Notes: generated by a model not told the origin, from the sequence alone. DNA of 64,000 bases from Roseiarcus sp963820095 (GCA_963820095.1 CAWFZA010000026.1:1-64000); one strand, 5' to 3'. Shown: positions 17,741 to 27,099, counted from the first letter of the stretch. Program-made: numbers and translations.

Positions 17741-18775
17741 CTACGCTGCGGGGATGGATCGCAAGATCGCCAGTTCCTCCTCGGTCATTTCAACCGGGAC
17801 GTCGGCGAACAGCGGCGTACTGAGATAGCGCTCGCCGGTATCGGGAAGCATGCAGAGAATGTTGGCGCCTTTTTCAGCCTCCGCCGCGATCTTCAGCGCG
17901 CCGGCAAAGGTTCCGCCCGAAGTTATGCCGACGAAGATGCCTTCTTTCGCCGCCAGCTCCTTGCTGCAGCGAATGGCGTCGGCGCCTGAGATCGGCAGGA
18001 CACGATCGATCAGCTTCATATCTACGGCGTCTCCCGTCAGCTTCGGGATGAAGTCAGGCGTCCAGCCCTGCATCGGGTGAGGCTTGAAACTCGGATGCGG
18101 CTCGGCTGGCGACCCGTCGGCCGAGCGCTTCTGCTCGATCCCGGACTCGAGCAGCGGCGCGTCCGAAGGCTCGCAGACGATGATCTTCGTATCCGGGCGC
18201 TCCCTTCTTAGCACGCGGCCAACGCCCTTGAGCGTGCCGCCGGTGCCATAGCCGGTCACCCAAAAGTCGAGCCGGTCGCCGGCGAAATCGTCGATGATTT
18301 CGCGCGCCGTGGTGCGGGAATGAAAGTCCGGATTGGCTTCGTTCTCGAACTGCCGCGTCATGAACCAGCCGTGGGTCTTCGCCAGCTCGATCGTCTTCTT
18401 GACCATTCCGACCGCTCGCTCGGCCGCTGGCGTGGTGACGACTTTGGCGCCCAGAAAGCGCATCAATCTCCGCCGTTCGATGCTGAAGGTTTCCGCCATC
18501 GTCAAGACCAGCGGATAGCCTTTCGCGGCGCAGACCATGGCGAGCCCGATGCCGGTATTGCCGCTGGTCGCCTCGATGACGGTTTGGCCAGGCTTGAGCT
18601 CGCCGGACTTCTCCGCCGCTTCGATGACGCCCAGCGCGAGGCGGTCCTTGACCGAGCCCAGCGGATTGAACGCCTCGATTTTCACATAGAGGTTGACCCC
18701 ATCGGGCGCGAGGCGATTGATCCGTACAACCGGCGTATGTCCGACCGTCTCCAGTATGTTTTGAAACCGCGCCAT
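17741..18775 (-). CDS. cysK: Cysteine synthase (O-acetylserine sulfhydrylase)
   Basis: A 344-aa PLP enzyme that makes cysteine from O-acetylserine and sulfide. It has NPLGSVKDRLAL with the PLP-binding Lys (~43), TSGNTGIGLA (substrate loop), GYGTGGTLKGVGR (PLP phosphate loop), and GITSGGTFAGAL. It is about 30 residues longer than E. coli CysK, with an insertion around PSDAPLLESGIEQKRSADGS and a PHPMQGWTPDFIP stretch typical of many alphaproteobacterial CysK. It stands alone and converges with the thiolase gene. Cystathionine beta-synthase-type activity is a less likely alternative. Confidence 0.92.
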   Translation of the reverse strand: MARFQNILETVGHTPVVRINRLAPDGVNLYVKIEAFNPLGSVKDRLALGVIEAAEKSGELKPGQTVIEATSGNTGIGLAMVCAAKGYPLVLTMAETFSIERRRLMRFLGAKVVTTPAAERAVGMVKKTIELAKTHGWFMTRQFENEANPDFHSRTTAREIIDDFAGDRLDFWVTGYGTGGTLKGVGRVLRRERPDTKIIVCEPSDAPLLESGIEQKRSADGSPAEPHPSFKPHPMQGWTPDFIPKLTGDAVDMKLIDRVLPISGADAIRCSKELAAKEGIFVGITSGGTFAGALKIAAEAEKGANILCMLPDTGERYLSTPLFADVPVEMTEEELAILRSIPAA

Positions 18776-19026
18776 GCGAAACTCTCCGTCGTTTCTCTTT
18801 GCGTCGCCCTACGGGGGGCCCGGCCCTCCAACGCGAGTGGGCAAGCTCGCGCCGTCGCCTACTCTATAGCGGTCAAGCGCTCCTCCAAAGCGCCCGGCCG
18901 CCGCGCGCCCCGGGCAAACCACAGCGCCATCTTGCGCCGATCCGCCCTTGTGGCCGCGCCCGATTTCGGACATGGTGCCGCGCCGCCAGCTAACATGTCA
19001 GGCCGGCTTGAGGGAGGATCTCATCC

Positions 19027-19974
19027 ATGCGTTTTACCCGCCGTGTCGTAACCGCGAGCCTGCTCGCGATGGCGCTGTCCGCGCCGGCCTTCGCCGATGA
19101 CAAGCCGCTCATCCTGCTCTCCATTCCAGCGATGAATTTTCCCTTCTTCGTCCACATGATGAACGACGGATTGAAGGTCGAGGCGGACAAAGACGGGCTG
19201 AGCTACATCGAGAGCGACGGTCAGGATTCCTCGCCGAAGCAGACCGCCGACGTCGAGGCCGCGCTGGCCAAGGGCGTCAAGGGCATCGTGCTAAGCCCGC
19301 ATACCGTCGACGCCATGGCGCCGGCGCTCCAGGAGGCCATCGACGCCAATGTTCCGGTCGTCACCATTGATCGCCGGGTTCCGTCCGTGACCGGCATCCT
19401 CGCGCATGTCGGCGCGGACAACGTCAAGGGCGGCGAGGCGCAGGGCAACCTGATCGTCAAGATGTTCCCCGATGGGGCGACCATCATCAACCTGCAGGGG
19501 ACGCCCGGCGCAAGCCCGGCGATCGATCGCAACAAGGGGCTGCACAACGTGCTCGACAAGGCCGGGCCCAAATACAAGATCGTGGCGGAGCAGACCGCCA
19601 ACTTCCACCGCGACGAGGGCCTGAAGATCACCGAATCGTTGCTCGCGGGCATGAGCGCGCCGCCCCAGGTCATCAACGCCGCGAATGACGACATGGCGCT
19701 TGGCGCGATCGAGGCGGTCAAGGCGCGCAACCTGAAGGGCGTGGTCATCATCGGCTTCGACGCGCTGCCGGAAGCCCTGGGCAAGATTCGCGACGGCGAA
19801 CTCGCCGCGACGATCGAGCAATTCCCCGCCAAGCAGAGCGCAACCGCCGTCGACATCATGGCCGACTTTCTCAAGAGCGGCAAAAAGCCTGAGCAGAAAA
19901 TCACGCTGCTGACGCCCGTGGCGATCACGAAAGACAATCTGAAGGACGCCGAGCGTCTCAGCGAGGTCAAGTAG
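19027..19974 (+). CDS. Sugar ABC transporter substrate-binding protein, ribose/galactose type
   Basis: A 315-aa periplasmic binding protein (cluster B, RbsB-like). It begins MRFTRRVVTASLLAMALSAP with a Sec signal peptide cleaved near AFADD. The mature part has two alternating lobes: SYIESDGQDSSPKQTADVEA, GIVLSPHTVDAMAPALQEA, NVPVVTIDRRVPSV, NAANDDMALGAIEAVKARN, and a late GFDALPEALGKIRDGELAA. It should deliver a pentose, hexose or related polyol to the ATPase/permease encoded downstream. The substrate cannot be read from sequence. A strong hairpin separates it from the ATPase gene and probably raises its expression over theirs. Confidence 0.88.
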   Translation: MRFTRRVVTASLLAMALSAPAFADDKPLILLSIPAMNFPFFVHMMNDGLKVEADKDGLSYIESDGQDSSPKQTADVEAALAKGVKGIVLSPHTVDAMAPALQEAIDANVPVVTIDRRVPSVTGILAHVGADNVKGGEAQGNLIVKMFPDGATIINLQGTPGASPAIDRNKGLHNVLDKAGPKYKIVAEQTANFHRDEGLKITESLLAGMSAPPQVINAANDDMALGAIEAVKARNLKGVVIIGFDALPEALGKIRDGELAATIEQFPAKQSATAVDIMADFLKSGKKPEQKITLLTPVAITKDNLKDAERLSEVK

Positions 19975-19983
19975 GGGCCCTAG

Positions 19984-20009
19984 AGGGCGCGCCGTTCGCG
20001 GCGCGCCCT
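19984..20009 (+). terminator. Intra-operon GC hairpin after the binding-protein gene
   Basis: Perfect 10-bp arms at 19984-19993 and 20000-20009 enclose a 6-nt loop, 10 nt after the binding-protein stop and 40 nt before the ATPase start. No long T-run follows. Such hairpins protect the upstream transcript or partly terminate, giving more binding protein than membrane components; that role here is an inference. Confidence 0.55.
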
Positions 20010-20049
20010 TTCCGATCATCTTCCCCAGAGGCCAGGCGAGCGCTCCTGA

Positions 20050-21630
20050 ATGGCTAATGCGCCTGCGGCGCTTTCATCCGCTCCGGCAAAGCCGGACGGA
20101 CCGATTCTCAAGATGACCGGCGTGAGCAAGCGCTTCCCCGGCGTGCTTGCGCTTGAGAACGTCCATCTGGAAGTGGGCCCGTCCGAGATTCATGCGCTTC
20201 TGGGCGAGAACGGCGCCGGCAAGTCGACGCTGCTCAAGATCCTGTCCGGCGCGCAAGGAGCGGACGCCGGCGAAATCGAGCTGTTCGGCCAGCCTGTCGC
20301 CTTCGCGACGCCGCACGACGCGCAGCGGGCTGGCGTCGTTACGATCTACCAGGAGTTCACGCTCGCCCCCGACATGACGATCGCCGAGAACGTGTTCATT
20401 GGCCGCGAGCCCGGCTCGAAGCTGTTCGTGAGCTGGCGGCGCCTGGCCCAGGAGACGAAGGTCATCGCCGAGCGGATCGGTCTCAAGCGCGATCCCATGA
20501 CGCAGGTGCGCGACCTTTCCGTCGCCGAGCAGCAGCTCGTCGAGATCGCCCGCGCGCTCTCGATGCAGTCCCGTCTCATCGTCATGGACGAGCCGACCGC
20601 AGCGCTGAGCGAGGCCGAAGTCGCAAATCTCGTCCGTATCGTGCGCGCGCTGAAAGCCGAGGGCCTGTCGATCATTTTCGTGACCCACAGGCTCCAGGAG
20701 GTCTTTCGCCTCTGCGATCGCTACACTGTGTTGCGCGACGGCCGTTACGTCGCCTCCGGCCAGGTCGCCGAAACGAATGTCGACGCGATCATTCGCATGA
20801 TGGTCGGGCGCGAGGTCGGCGCGCTCTATGGCGAGCGCCCAATTCCGGAGCATGGAGCGGTCGCGATCGAGGTCGAGGGTTTGACGCGCCGTCGCAATGC
20901 GCGCGATCCGAACGCCATCGAGCTCGTCGACGTGTCGCTGAAAGCCCATCACGGCGAGATCCTGGGCCTCGCGGGCCTTGTCGGCGCCGGGCGCACCGAG
21001 ACCGCTCGCGCGATCTTTGGAGCCGACCCCTTCGATCACGGGACGATCCGCGTCGACGGCAAGGAGGTCAACTTCTCGAGCCCGCGCGACGCCATGTCGC
21101 ATGGCATTGGTCTCGTCCCGGAGGATCGCAAGAAGCAGGCGCTGTTCCTGAACCTCGCGATCCGCACCAATGTGACCATCGCCGCCCAGGACGAGGTCAG
21201 CCGCGGCTGGTTCATCGACGAGAGGCGCGAGGATGCGCTGATCGCGGAGTTCCGCCAATTGTTGTCGATTCGCATGGCGAGCCCGGACCAGGCGGCGGGC
21301 CAGCTTTCGGGCGGCAACCAGCAGAAGATCGTCTTGGCGCGCTGGCTCGCGCTGAAACCCAAAATTCTGATTGTCGACGAACCGACGCGCGGCATCGACA
21401 TCGGCTCCAAGGTCGAGGTCCACAATCTCCTCATTGAAATGGCGAAGCAGGGCATCGCGGTCATCGTGATTTCGTCGGAGCTGCCGGAAATTCTGGCGGT
21501 GTCCGACCGCATCGTGACGATGCGGGAAGGCCGCGTCACGGGTGAAATCTCGCGCACCAAGGCGACGCAAGAAATTCTGATGGCGATGATGACGGCGCAC
21601 GAGAGCAACATGGCCGCTTCCGCGGCCTGA
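20050..21630 (+). CDS. Sugar ABC transporter ATP-binding protein (RbsA/MglA type)
   Basis: A 526-aa tandem ABC ATPase. The first cassette (~20-250) has Walker A GENGAGKST, an atypical signature LSVAEQQLVEIA and Walker B LIVMDEPTAALS. The second (~270-510) has the degenerate Walker A GLVGAGRTET typical of this class, signature LSGGNQQKIVLAR, and Walker B ILIVDEPTRGIDIG. It powers import of the sugar bound by the upstream binding protein. The permease gene follows after 13 nt. The first residues (ANAPAALSSAPAKPDG) are a low-complexity extension not needed for the fold. Confidence 0.92.
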   Translation: MANAPAALSSAPAKPDGPILKMTGVSKRFPGVLALENVHLEVGPSEIHALLGENGAGKSTLLKILSGAQGADAGEIELFGQPVAFATPHDAQRAGVVTIYQEFTLAPDMTIAENVFIGREPGSKLFVSWRRLAQETKVIAERIGLKRDPMTQVRDLSVAEQQLVEIARALSMQSRLIVMDEPTAALSEAEVANLVRIVRALKAEGLSIIFVTHRLQEVFRLCDRYTVLRDGRYVASGQVAETNVDAIIRMMVGREVGALYGERPIPEHGAVAIEVEGLTRRRNARDPNAIELVDVSLKAHHGEILGLAGLVGAGRTETARAIFGADPFDHGTIRVDGKEVNFSSPRDAMSHGIGLVPEDRKKQALFLNLAIRTNVTIAAQDEVSRGWFIDERREDALIAEFRQLLSIRMASPDQAAGQLSGGNQQKIVLARWLALKPKILIVDEPTRGIDIGSKVEVHNLLIEMAKQGIAVIVISSELPEILAVSDRIVTMREGRVTGEISRTKATQEILMAMMTAHESNMAASAA

Positions 21631-21643
21631 ACGAGGAACGGCG

Positions 21644-22663
21644 ATGAGCGAGGCCAGGCTGGAAGCCGCCGAACACCGGGGGGTCGACGTCTTCGGCTTC
21701 GTCGCGCGCTTCGCGCCGACATTGTTCCTCATCGTGCTGATGGTGCTGTTCGCGATCATCCAGCCGAGGTTTCTGTCGTCGATCAACCTGTTCAATGTGA
21801 TGCGGCAGGTGTCGATCACGGGCCTGCTCGCGGTCGGCATGACCTTCGTGATCCTGACCGCCGGCATCGATCTCTCGGTCGGTTCGCTGCTCGCCTTCGC
21901 CGGGCTCGTAGCCGCCGCCGTGGCCAAGGGCGGCCTCGAGAACCGCTTCACGGTCGGCGAAGGCGGCGTCGGCTACGGTTGGTGCGCCGCCGCACTGGCG
22001 GCCATGCTTGTTGGCCTCGCCGGCGGCTGGCTGCAGGGACTCGCCATCACCCGGCTCAAGGTTCCGCCTTTCGTGGTGACGCTTGGCGGCATGTCCGCCT
22101 TCCGCGGCGCCGCCTTGTTGTTCGCCGCCGGCGGTCCAATTTCCGGCTTCCAGCCATCGTTCACCTGGTGGGGGCAGGGGAAGATCGGACCGGTCCCTGT
22201 CCCGGTGATCATCTTCCTCCTCGCCGCGCTCATCGCCCATATCGTGCTGCGCTACACGCGCTACGGGCGGCAGGTCTATGCGGTCGGCGGCAACCCGGAG
22301 GCGGCGCGCCTTTCGGGCCTGAACGTCAACCGCATTATCATGAGCGTCTATGTGATCATGGGCTTCTTCGCCGGCCTCGGCTCATTCGTGCTCGCCGCGC
22401 GGCTCAATTCCGCCGAGGCCGTTGCTGGCACCGGCTATGAGCTCACCGTCATCGCCTCGGTGGTGATCGGCGGCACCAGCCTGTTCGGCGGGGCGGGAAC
22501 GATCTTCGGCACGGTCATCGGGTCGATCTTGATCGGCGTTCTCTTGAACGGCCTCGTGCTGATGAACGTCTCGTCCTACATCCAGCAGATCGTCATCGGC
22601 GTGATCATCGTGCTCGCGGTCGCCTTCGACACCTTCGCCAAGTCGCGCAGACGGAGGGTGTGA
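21644..22663 (+). CDS. Sugar ABC transporter permease (RbsC type)
   Basis: A 339-aa inner-membrane protein with eight to ten hydrophobic segments. Family blocks include NVMRQVSITGLLAVGMTFVI, LTAGIDLSVGSLLAFAG, GNPEAARLSGLNV (the EAA-like coupling loop) and GGTSLFGGAGTIFGTVIG. It forms the translocation channel for the ATPase upstream. The gene ends 10 nt before the end of the converging modC. The set 19027-22663 therefore makes one complete three-component importer. Confidence 0.92.
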   Translation: MSEARLEAAEHRGVDVFGFVARFAPTLFLIVLMVLFAIIQPRFLSSINLFNVMRQVSITGLLAVGMTFVILTAGIDLSVGSLLAFAGLVAAAVAKGGLENRFTVGEGGVGYGWCAAALAAMLVGLAGGWLQGLAITRLKVPPFVVTLGGMSAFRGAALLFAAGGPISGFQPSFTWWGQGKIGPVPVPVIIFLLAALIAHIVLRYTRYGRQVYAVGGNPEAARLSGLNVNRIIMSVYVIMGFFAGLGSFVLAARLNSAEAVAGTGYELTVIASVVIGGTSLFGGAGTIFGTVIGSILIGVLLNGLVLMNVSSYIQQIVIGVIIVLAVAFDTFAKSRRRRV

Positions 22664-22673
22664 CGCGCGGGCT

Positions 22674-23786
22674 TCACCCCGCTTCGCCGCGCCCCGGCGC
22701 GAGCGCCGCCGCCTTGACCTGGGCGTAGACGCTCATTCCTTCGACCAGGCCGAGCTCGGCCCAAGACTTTCGCATCACGCGCGACAGGAGCCGCGCGCCG
22801 CTTCCATCCGATCCGAGCGCGACGACAACCACCACCTCGTTGGTGTCGAGCGGCTTCATCGACACGATGCGCGCGGGCAGCACGTTGAGGATGGAGCTTG
22901 GAGCGGGCGCCTCGCGGGTGAGACTCACGTCGCTTGCGATAACGCGAATGCGCCGCCGCTCCCCGACGAGGCCGGGAGGCGCAGGCGCATTGAGCACCCC
23001 GCCGCGGACCTTCAGCGCAACGAGGCCGTAGGACTCGTCGCTCGCCTGGACAATTCCGTCGAAGCTCACGGCCGCGTCCTGGGCGGCCAATAGAGGCAGG
23101 GACGGGTCGCTCTGCAAGTCTTCGAGCGGCCCCGCGCCGATCACGCGTCCTTTGTCCATCAGCACCATCTGATCGCCGAGCCGCTCGACCTCGGCCATAT
23201 CGTGGGTGACGTAGAAGATCGGCAGCGCGAAATGATCGCGCAGCTTTTCAATGAACGGGAGAATCTCCGCCTTCGTCTTGCGATCCAGCGCCGAAAGCGG
23301 TTCATCCATCAACAGGACCTTCGGCTGGGTCAGCAAGGCGCGGCCAATGCCGACGCGCTGACGCTCGCCCCCGGACAGATTGCGTGGCGAACGGTCCAGG
23401 AGTGGACGGATTCCCAGGAGGTCAACGACTTCGTCGAAATCGATCAGGGGTCCATCGTGCTTCTTCGCCGGAGCGCCGAAGAGCAGATTCTTTCGCACCG
23501 AGAGATGGGGAAAGAGGCTCGCCTCCTGAAAGACGTAGCCCAGCGCTCGCTTATGCGTCGGAACGAAAGCTCCGTCGCGGTCCTGCCAGATCTCGCCCGC
23601 GATGTCGCACAAGCCATCCTTCACCTGGATCAATCCGGCGATGCAGCGCAGCACAGTCGTCTTGCCGCAGCCAGACGGGCCGAACAGCATGGTGATCCCG
23701 GTCGCCGGAGCCTTGAAGACCGCCTCGAGCGTGAACTTGCCAAGCGTGCTGCGAAACTCCGCGTGGATCTCGCGCGCCGGCGTCAT
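22674..23786 (-). CDS. modC: Molybdate ABC transporter ATP-binding protein
   Basis: A 370-aa ATPase from ATG 23786; the longer open frame upstream is not conserved. Residues ~1-230 are an ABC cassette with Walker A FGPSGCGKTT, signature LSGGERQRVGIGRALL and Walker B VLLMDEPLSALD. Residues ~285-360 are the molybdate-binding MOP/TOBE domain (SSILNVLPARIVSMKPLDTN, RKSWAELGLVEGMSVYAQVK), the hallmark of ModC. It energises molybdate uptake by ModAB. It is the last gene of the modA-modB-mosB-mosA-modC run, 76 nt after the mosA stop. It is unusual for modC to be separated from modB by storage-protein genes. Confidence 0.93.
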   Translation of the reverse strand: MTPAREIHAEFRSTLGKFTLEAVFKAPATGITMLFGPSGCGKTTVLRCIAGLIQVKDGLCDIAGEIWQDRDGAFVPTHKRALGYVFQEASLFPHLSVRKNLLFGAPAKKHDGPLIDFDEVVDLLGIRPLLDRSPRNLSGGERQRVGIGRALLTQPKVLLMDEPLSALDRKTKAEILPFIEKLRDHFALPIFYVTHDMAEVERLGDQMVLMDKGRVIGAGPLEDLQSDPSLPLLAAQDAAVSFDGIVQASDESYGLVALKVRGGVLNAPAPPGLVGERRRIRVIASDVSLTREAPAPSSILNVLPARIVSMKPLDTNEVVVVVALGSDGSGARLLSRVMRKSWAELGLVEGMSVYAQVKAAALAPGRGEAG

Positions 23787-23862
23787 GCTCGAGTTCCCGC
23801 ATATGAGGCCCGGACGGGGGCCGTCGGCGGCATCCGACGCGTCCGCAATCGAGACAATGCGT

Positions 23863-24697
23863 TCAGTCCGGACGGGCCCCAGTCTTGATGATCGTCCCCA
23901 CATGCTCGCCGCGCAGCGCGGCGGTGAGCCGGCCGGGAACGAGGCCGTTCACCACCTGCACCCGCTCGATATGGCGCGCGGTCAGCATGATTTCGATGAG
24001 CGCGCGGTCGAACGGCAGCGTTCCCTTCCGCTTCGCGAGATCGGCGGCGCTCGTCTCGCGCAAGCAGTTTCGCCTTCTTTCCGTCGGCGCCCTTGGGATC
24101 GGAATCGTACACGCCATCGACATCCTCGACGATCGTGAGGCCTGCCGCCCCAAGCGCGTCAGCGAGCAGAAAGGCGCCGGCGTCGGCGCGATGCGTCGGA
24201 AGGCGGGAGCCCGGGAACTCGTGGTGGTGGTACGGCGGAAAGGCGCTGCCCACCACGGCGCGGGCGGCGGAAAGGTGGATCGCGAGCTGGTTCGCGATCG
24301 TGCCGTGCTCGATATAGGCGACGCCCTCCGGCGCGAGCAGCGCGGCGAGGATGTGGCCATTCTGCCCCGCTTCGCTCGCGGCGAGAGGGGCAAGCGAGCC
24401 CACCGGAAGGCCGAGGTCGAGGGCGACGCTGTAAAGGTGGCGCGCGCGGATCCCGGCGCCCGTCAGGATGAGCAAGCGGTGCTCCTGCAGAAGCTTGCGC
24501 AGCTCCTCGACGACGGGAAGGATCGCCTCCGCGCCTCGATCCATGATCGAGCGGCCGCCAATCTTCACCACCTGCACCCACGGCAGCAGCCGGATGGGAC
24601 GCCCGCCCGCGACAGGGCGGGTCAGATCGGAATCGAGCAGGGTCTGGCGCGCGAGCGGCGAAGCGACATGCTTGGCCGAGGGGCTGCGTTCGGTCAT
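23863..24697 (-). pseudogene. mosA: Molybdenum storage protein alpha subunit with a +1 frameshift
   Basis: MosA pairs with MosB in a hetero-hexameric cage that stores over a hundred Mo or W atoms as polyoxometalate clusters, using ATP. From ATG 24697 the frame matches Azotobacter MosA closely: KHVASPLARQTLL, RPIRLLPWVQVVKIGGRSIM, SAFPPYHHHEFPGSR, and TIVEDVDGVYDSDP. At about 24057-24062 one extra G shifts the frame. The next phase continues RETSAADLAKRKGTLPFDRA, RHIERVQVVNGLVPGRLTAA and LRGEHVGTIIKTGARPD, to the stop at 23863. The span of 835 nt is 278 codons plus one base. All conserved parts are present, so a sequence error is as likely as true inactivation. It starts 11 nt after mosB. Confidence 0.85.
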
Positions 24698-24708
24698 GAG
24701 CGTCGCCC

Positions 24709-25521
24709 TCACTTCGCGGTGATGATGGTGCCCACATGCTCGCCGGCGAGCGCGCGGGTCAGGTTGCCGGCAACGAGGCCGTTGACGACTTGCACCTCGT
24801 GGATGTGACGCGCCTGCTTGAGGAGATCGAGCATCGGGAATTCGAGGATCGAATCGTGCAGCCCCTTGGCTTTCATCTCGTCGACTGTGATCTTCGGAAT
24901 GAACTTTGCGCTCTTCGATGTTTTTGGGTTCGCCGTGTAGAGGCCATTCTCGTCCTTGACGAAGATCATCGCCTTGCAGCCGAACTGCTCGGCGACGAGG
25001 AAACATCCGGCGTCGGTGCGGTAGGGCGGGATCACCCCTTCGGGCGCGGGCCGTGTCCAGAGGCCGTAGGGCGGCATGCCGCTGAAGACGACCGCGTTGA
25101 CCTCGGCAAGGTAGAGCGGCACAGCCGAGAGGCCGGCGCCCCCGACGGAGGATATGCCGTGCTTCGCCAGGAGCTGGCCCAGCATCTCGGCGTTCTGATC
25201 GGCGACCGAGGCGCCCAGTTGCGACAGCACGCCCGCCGGCAGGCTCAAGCCGGCCGCGATCGAATAGAGGTGGCGCGCGCGCGTGCCCGCGCCGGCGCCG
25301 ATCAGCATCTTGTGCGTCTTGCGGGCGGCGAGGATCTCCTCGACGAGCGGAAACACCGCCGCGCGGCCGCGATCGATGACGCTCTGTCCGCCGATCTTGA
25401 TCACCGAAGCGTCCGGCAGGATCCGGAAGTCGGCCGCCGTCTCAGCCTTCGCCTGAAGTTCGGGGTCGGTGAGCGATCGCTCCATCAGGAGCGCCTCAAG
25501 CTCTGACGCCGCCTGGGTCAT
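24709..25521 (-). CDS. mosB: Molybdenum storage protein beta subunit
   Basis: A 270-aa protein, the same length as Azotobacter MosB and very similar to it as I recall that sequence. It reads LMERSLTDPELQAKAETAAD, ILPDASVIKIGGQSVIDRGR, and GAGAGTRARHLYSIAAGLSL. It also has MPPYGLWTRPAPEGVIPPYR, FVKDENGLYTANPKTSK, and EVQVVNGLVAGNLTRALAGE. The fold is that of UMP-kinase/amino-acid kinases with the KIGGxSVIDRG ATP loop. In this protein ATP hydrolysis drives Mo/W loading. It lies between modB and mosA, so storage and import are presumably made together under molybdenum control. MoSto is a rare protein, found mostly in diazotrophs. Confidence 0.93.
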   Translation of the reverse strand: MTQAASELEALLMERSLTDPELQAKAETAADFRILPDASVIKIGGQSVIDRGRAAVFPLVEEILAARKTHKMLIGAGAGTRARHLYSIAAGLSLPAGVLSQLGASVADQNAEMLGQLLAKHGISSVGGAGLSAVPLYLAEVNAVVFSGMPPYGLWTRPAPEGVIPPYRTDAGCFLVAEQFGCKAMIFVKDENGLYTANPKTSKSAKFIPKITVDEMKAKGLHDSILEFPMLDLLKQARHIHEVQVVNGLVAGNLTRALAGEHVGTIITAK

Positions 25522-25575
25522 GGGGTCCTCCCGCTCATCGATTCAAATTCTTCGTACTGCCGGACGGCCGATACG

Positions 25576-26262
25576 TCACGTTCCGCCCACCGTGAAGCGC
25601 TTTTCGAGGAGGATCATCGCGAGGATGACCGCGAAGGCGAAAGCCACCATGCCGCCTGCAAGCAGGTTGGCCTCACGCCAGCGCATCGTCTCGACAAAGT
25701 CGAAGATCGCGGTCGACATGACCCGAGTGCGGCCGGGGATATTGCCGCCGATCATCAAGATGACGCCGAACTCGCCGACCGTATGGGCGAAGCCCAGCAC
25801 CGCGCCAGTCAAGAGGCCGGGGCTCGCGAGCGGCAGCGCGACGGTCCAGAAGGCGCGGCGGGGCGAAGCGCGCAACGTCGCCGCGACCTCGAGCGGACGG
25901 TCGCCGACGGCGGCGAAGGCGTTGCGGATTGGCTGCACGACAAACGGCATCGACGAGATGATCGAGCCGATGACGAGGCCGGTGAAGGTAAAGGCGAGCG
26001 TGCGCGCGCCCCACAGCGAGGCGATCGCGCCGCCCGGGCCATCCGGCCCGAGGGCGATCAGGAGATAGAAGCCGAGCACGGTCGGCGGCAGCACCATTGG
26101 CAGCGAGACGAGGGCGGCGGCGGCCTCCTTGAACCAAGCCTTGGAGCGTGCGAGCCACCAGGCGAGCGGCGTCGCGACGACGAGAAGCGAGACAGTCGAG
26201 ATGGCCGCGAGTTCGATCGTGAGCTTGATCGGAACCCAGATATCGGAAGACAGTCCGAACAT
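25576..26262 (-). CDS. modB: Molybdate ABC transporter permease
   Basis: A 228-aa inner-membrane protein with five hydrophobic segments. It reads PIKLTIELAAISTVSLLVV, then VSLPMVLPPTVLGFYLL with the MVLPPTVLG motif of ModB. The EAA coupling loop is EVAATLRASPRRAFWTVALP, followed by GFAHTVGEFGVILMIGGNIP. It forms the molybdate channel with ModC. It follows modA by 18 nt and precedes mosB by 54 nt on the same strand. Confidence 0.94.
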   Translation of the reverse strand: MFGLSSDIWVPIKLTIELAAISTVSLLVVATPLAWWLARSKAWFKEAAAALVSLPMVLPPTVLGFYLLIALGPDGPGGAIASLWGARTLAFTFTGLVIGSIISSMPFVVQPIRNAFAAVGDRPLEVAATLRASPRRAFWTVALPLASPGLLTGAVLGFAHTVGEFGVILMIGGNIPGRTRVMSTAIFDFVETMRWREANLLAGGMVAFAFAVILAMILLEKRFTVGGT

Positions 26263-26280
26263 CGGCGCGTCACTATTCGC

Positions 26281-27033
26281 CTAGCTGAGTTCCAGAGCGT
26301 AGCCGAACTTCGCGATGATGGCGCGCGCTTCCGGCCCCTTGAGGAAGGCGAGGAAAGCTTTCGCCGCCTCATTGTTTGCTCCTTGCTTCAGGAGAACGGC
26401 GTCCTGATAGATCGGCGCATGAAGTTTCGGCGGAACCTCCCACCGCGTCCCCTCCGTCTGCCCATGAAGCTGCGACAGCGCCACGAAGCCCAATTCCGCG
26501 TTCCGCGTGTCGACGAATTGAAACGCCTGGGCGATGCTGTTGCCCTGGACGATCTTGGGCTGCAGGGCGTCGTAAACTCCGAGCGCCTTCATCGTCTCGA
26601 CGGCCGCCGTTCCGTACGGCGCGGCGACTGGATTGGCGATCGCGAGTTTCTGGAACTTGCCGGCCTTCAGCGCCGCCTCGCCATTTGTGACATCGACGAC
26701 TCGGCTCCACAGCACGAGCTTGCCGACCGCATAGGTGAAGCGGCTGTCCGGGACGGCGAAGCCCTGATCGACAGCGGCCTTGGGCCGCGCCTCGTCGGCG
26801 GAGAGAAAGACTTCGAACGGCGCGCCATGAGTGATCTGGGTGAAGAAGGCGCCGGACGCGCCGAAGATCAGCACCGCCTCGTGGCCGGTCTTCTGCTTGA
26901 ACAGAGCGGCGATCTCTTTCGCCGGCTCGGTGAAATTGGCGGCGACCGCGACATGCATCACGTCCGCTTGCGCCGGGGCCGCAAGCGCAGTGAGAAAGCC
27001 CGCCAATGCGGCTGCAAGCGCGGTCAGCTTCAA
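26281..27033 (-). CDS. modA: Molybdate ABC transporter substrate-binding protein
   Basis: A 250-aa periplasmic protein. The start is a TTG at 27033, chosen because it gives an exact signal peptide (MKLTALAAALAGFLTALAAP, cleavage at AQA-D) and follows AGGAGA. The mature protein has the ModA marks HVAVAANFTEPAKEIAALF, LIFGASGAFFTQITHGAPFE, and FLSADEARPKAAVDQGFAV. It also has NPVAAPYGTAAVETMKALG and VQGNSIAQAFQFVDTRNAEL. It binds molybdate or tungstate and hands it to ModBC. It is the first gene of the five-gene molybdenum operon, with a Mo-box-like palindrome about 70 nt upstream. Confidence 0.94.
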   Translation of the reverse strand: MKLTALAAALAGFLTALAAPAQADVMHVAVAANFTEPAKEIAALFKQKTGHEAVLIFGASGAFFTQITHGAPFEVFLSADEARPKAAVDQGFAVPDSRFTYAVGKLVLWSRVVDVTNGEAALKAGKFQKLAIANPVAAPYGTAAVETMKALGVYDALQPKIVQGNSIAQAFQFVDTRNAELGFVALSQLHGQTEGTRWEVPPKLHAPIYQDAVLLKQGANNEAAKAFLAFLKGPEARAIIAKFGYALELS

Positions 27034-27050
27034 GGCCGTCTCCTGGGCAT

Positions 27051-27074
27051 GGGGAGCTATGAAGCGAGCTCCCC
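27051..27074 (-). repeat. Perfect inverted repeat in the modA leader
   Basis: GGGGAGCT at 27051-27058 and AGCTCCCC at 27067-27074 pair perfectly around an 8-nt loop. The hairpin ends 18 nt before the modA start codon and close to its ribosome site, so it could influence modA translation or transcript stability. It is not a recognisable molybdenum-cofactor riboswitch, which is much larger. Confidence 0.45.
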
Positions 27075-27099
27075 ATCTTTTCCGAGGAGACTCGCCAGG

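Noticed and set aside
27051..27074. Molybdenum-cofactor riboswitch before modA
   Set aside because: Only one short hairpin is present; the known motif needs a larger multi-helix structure.
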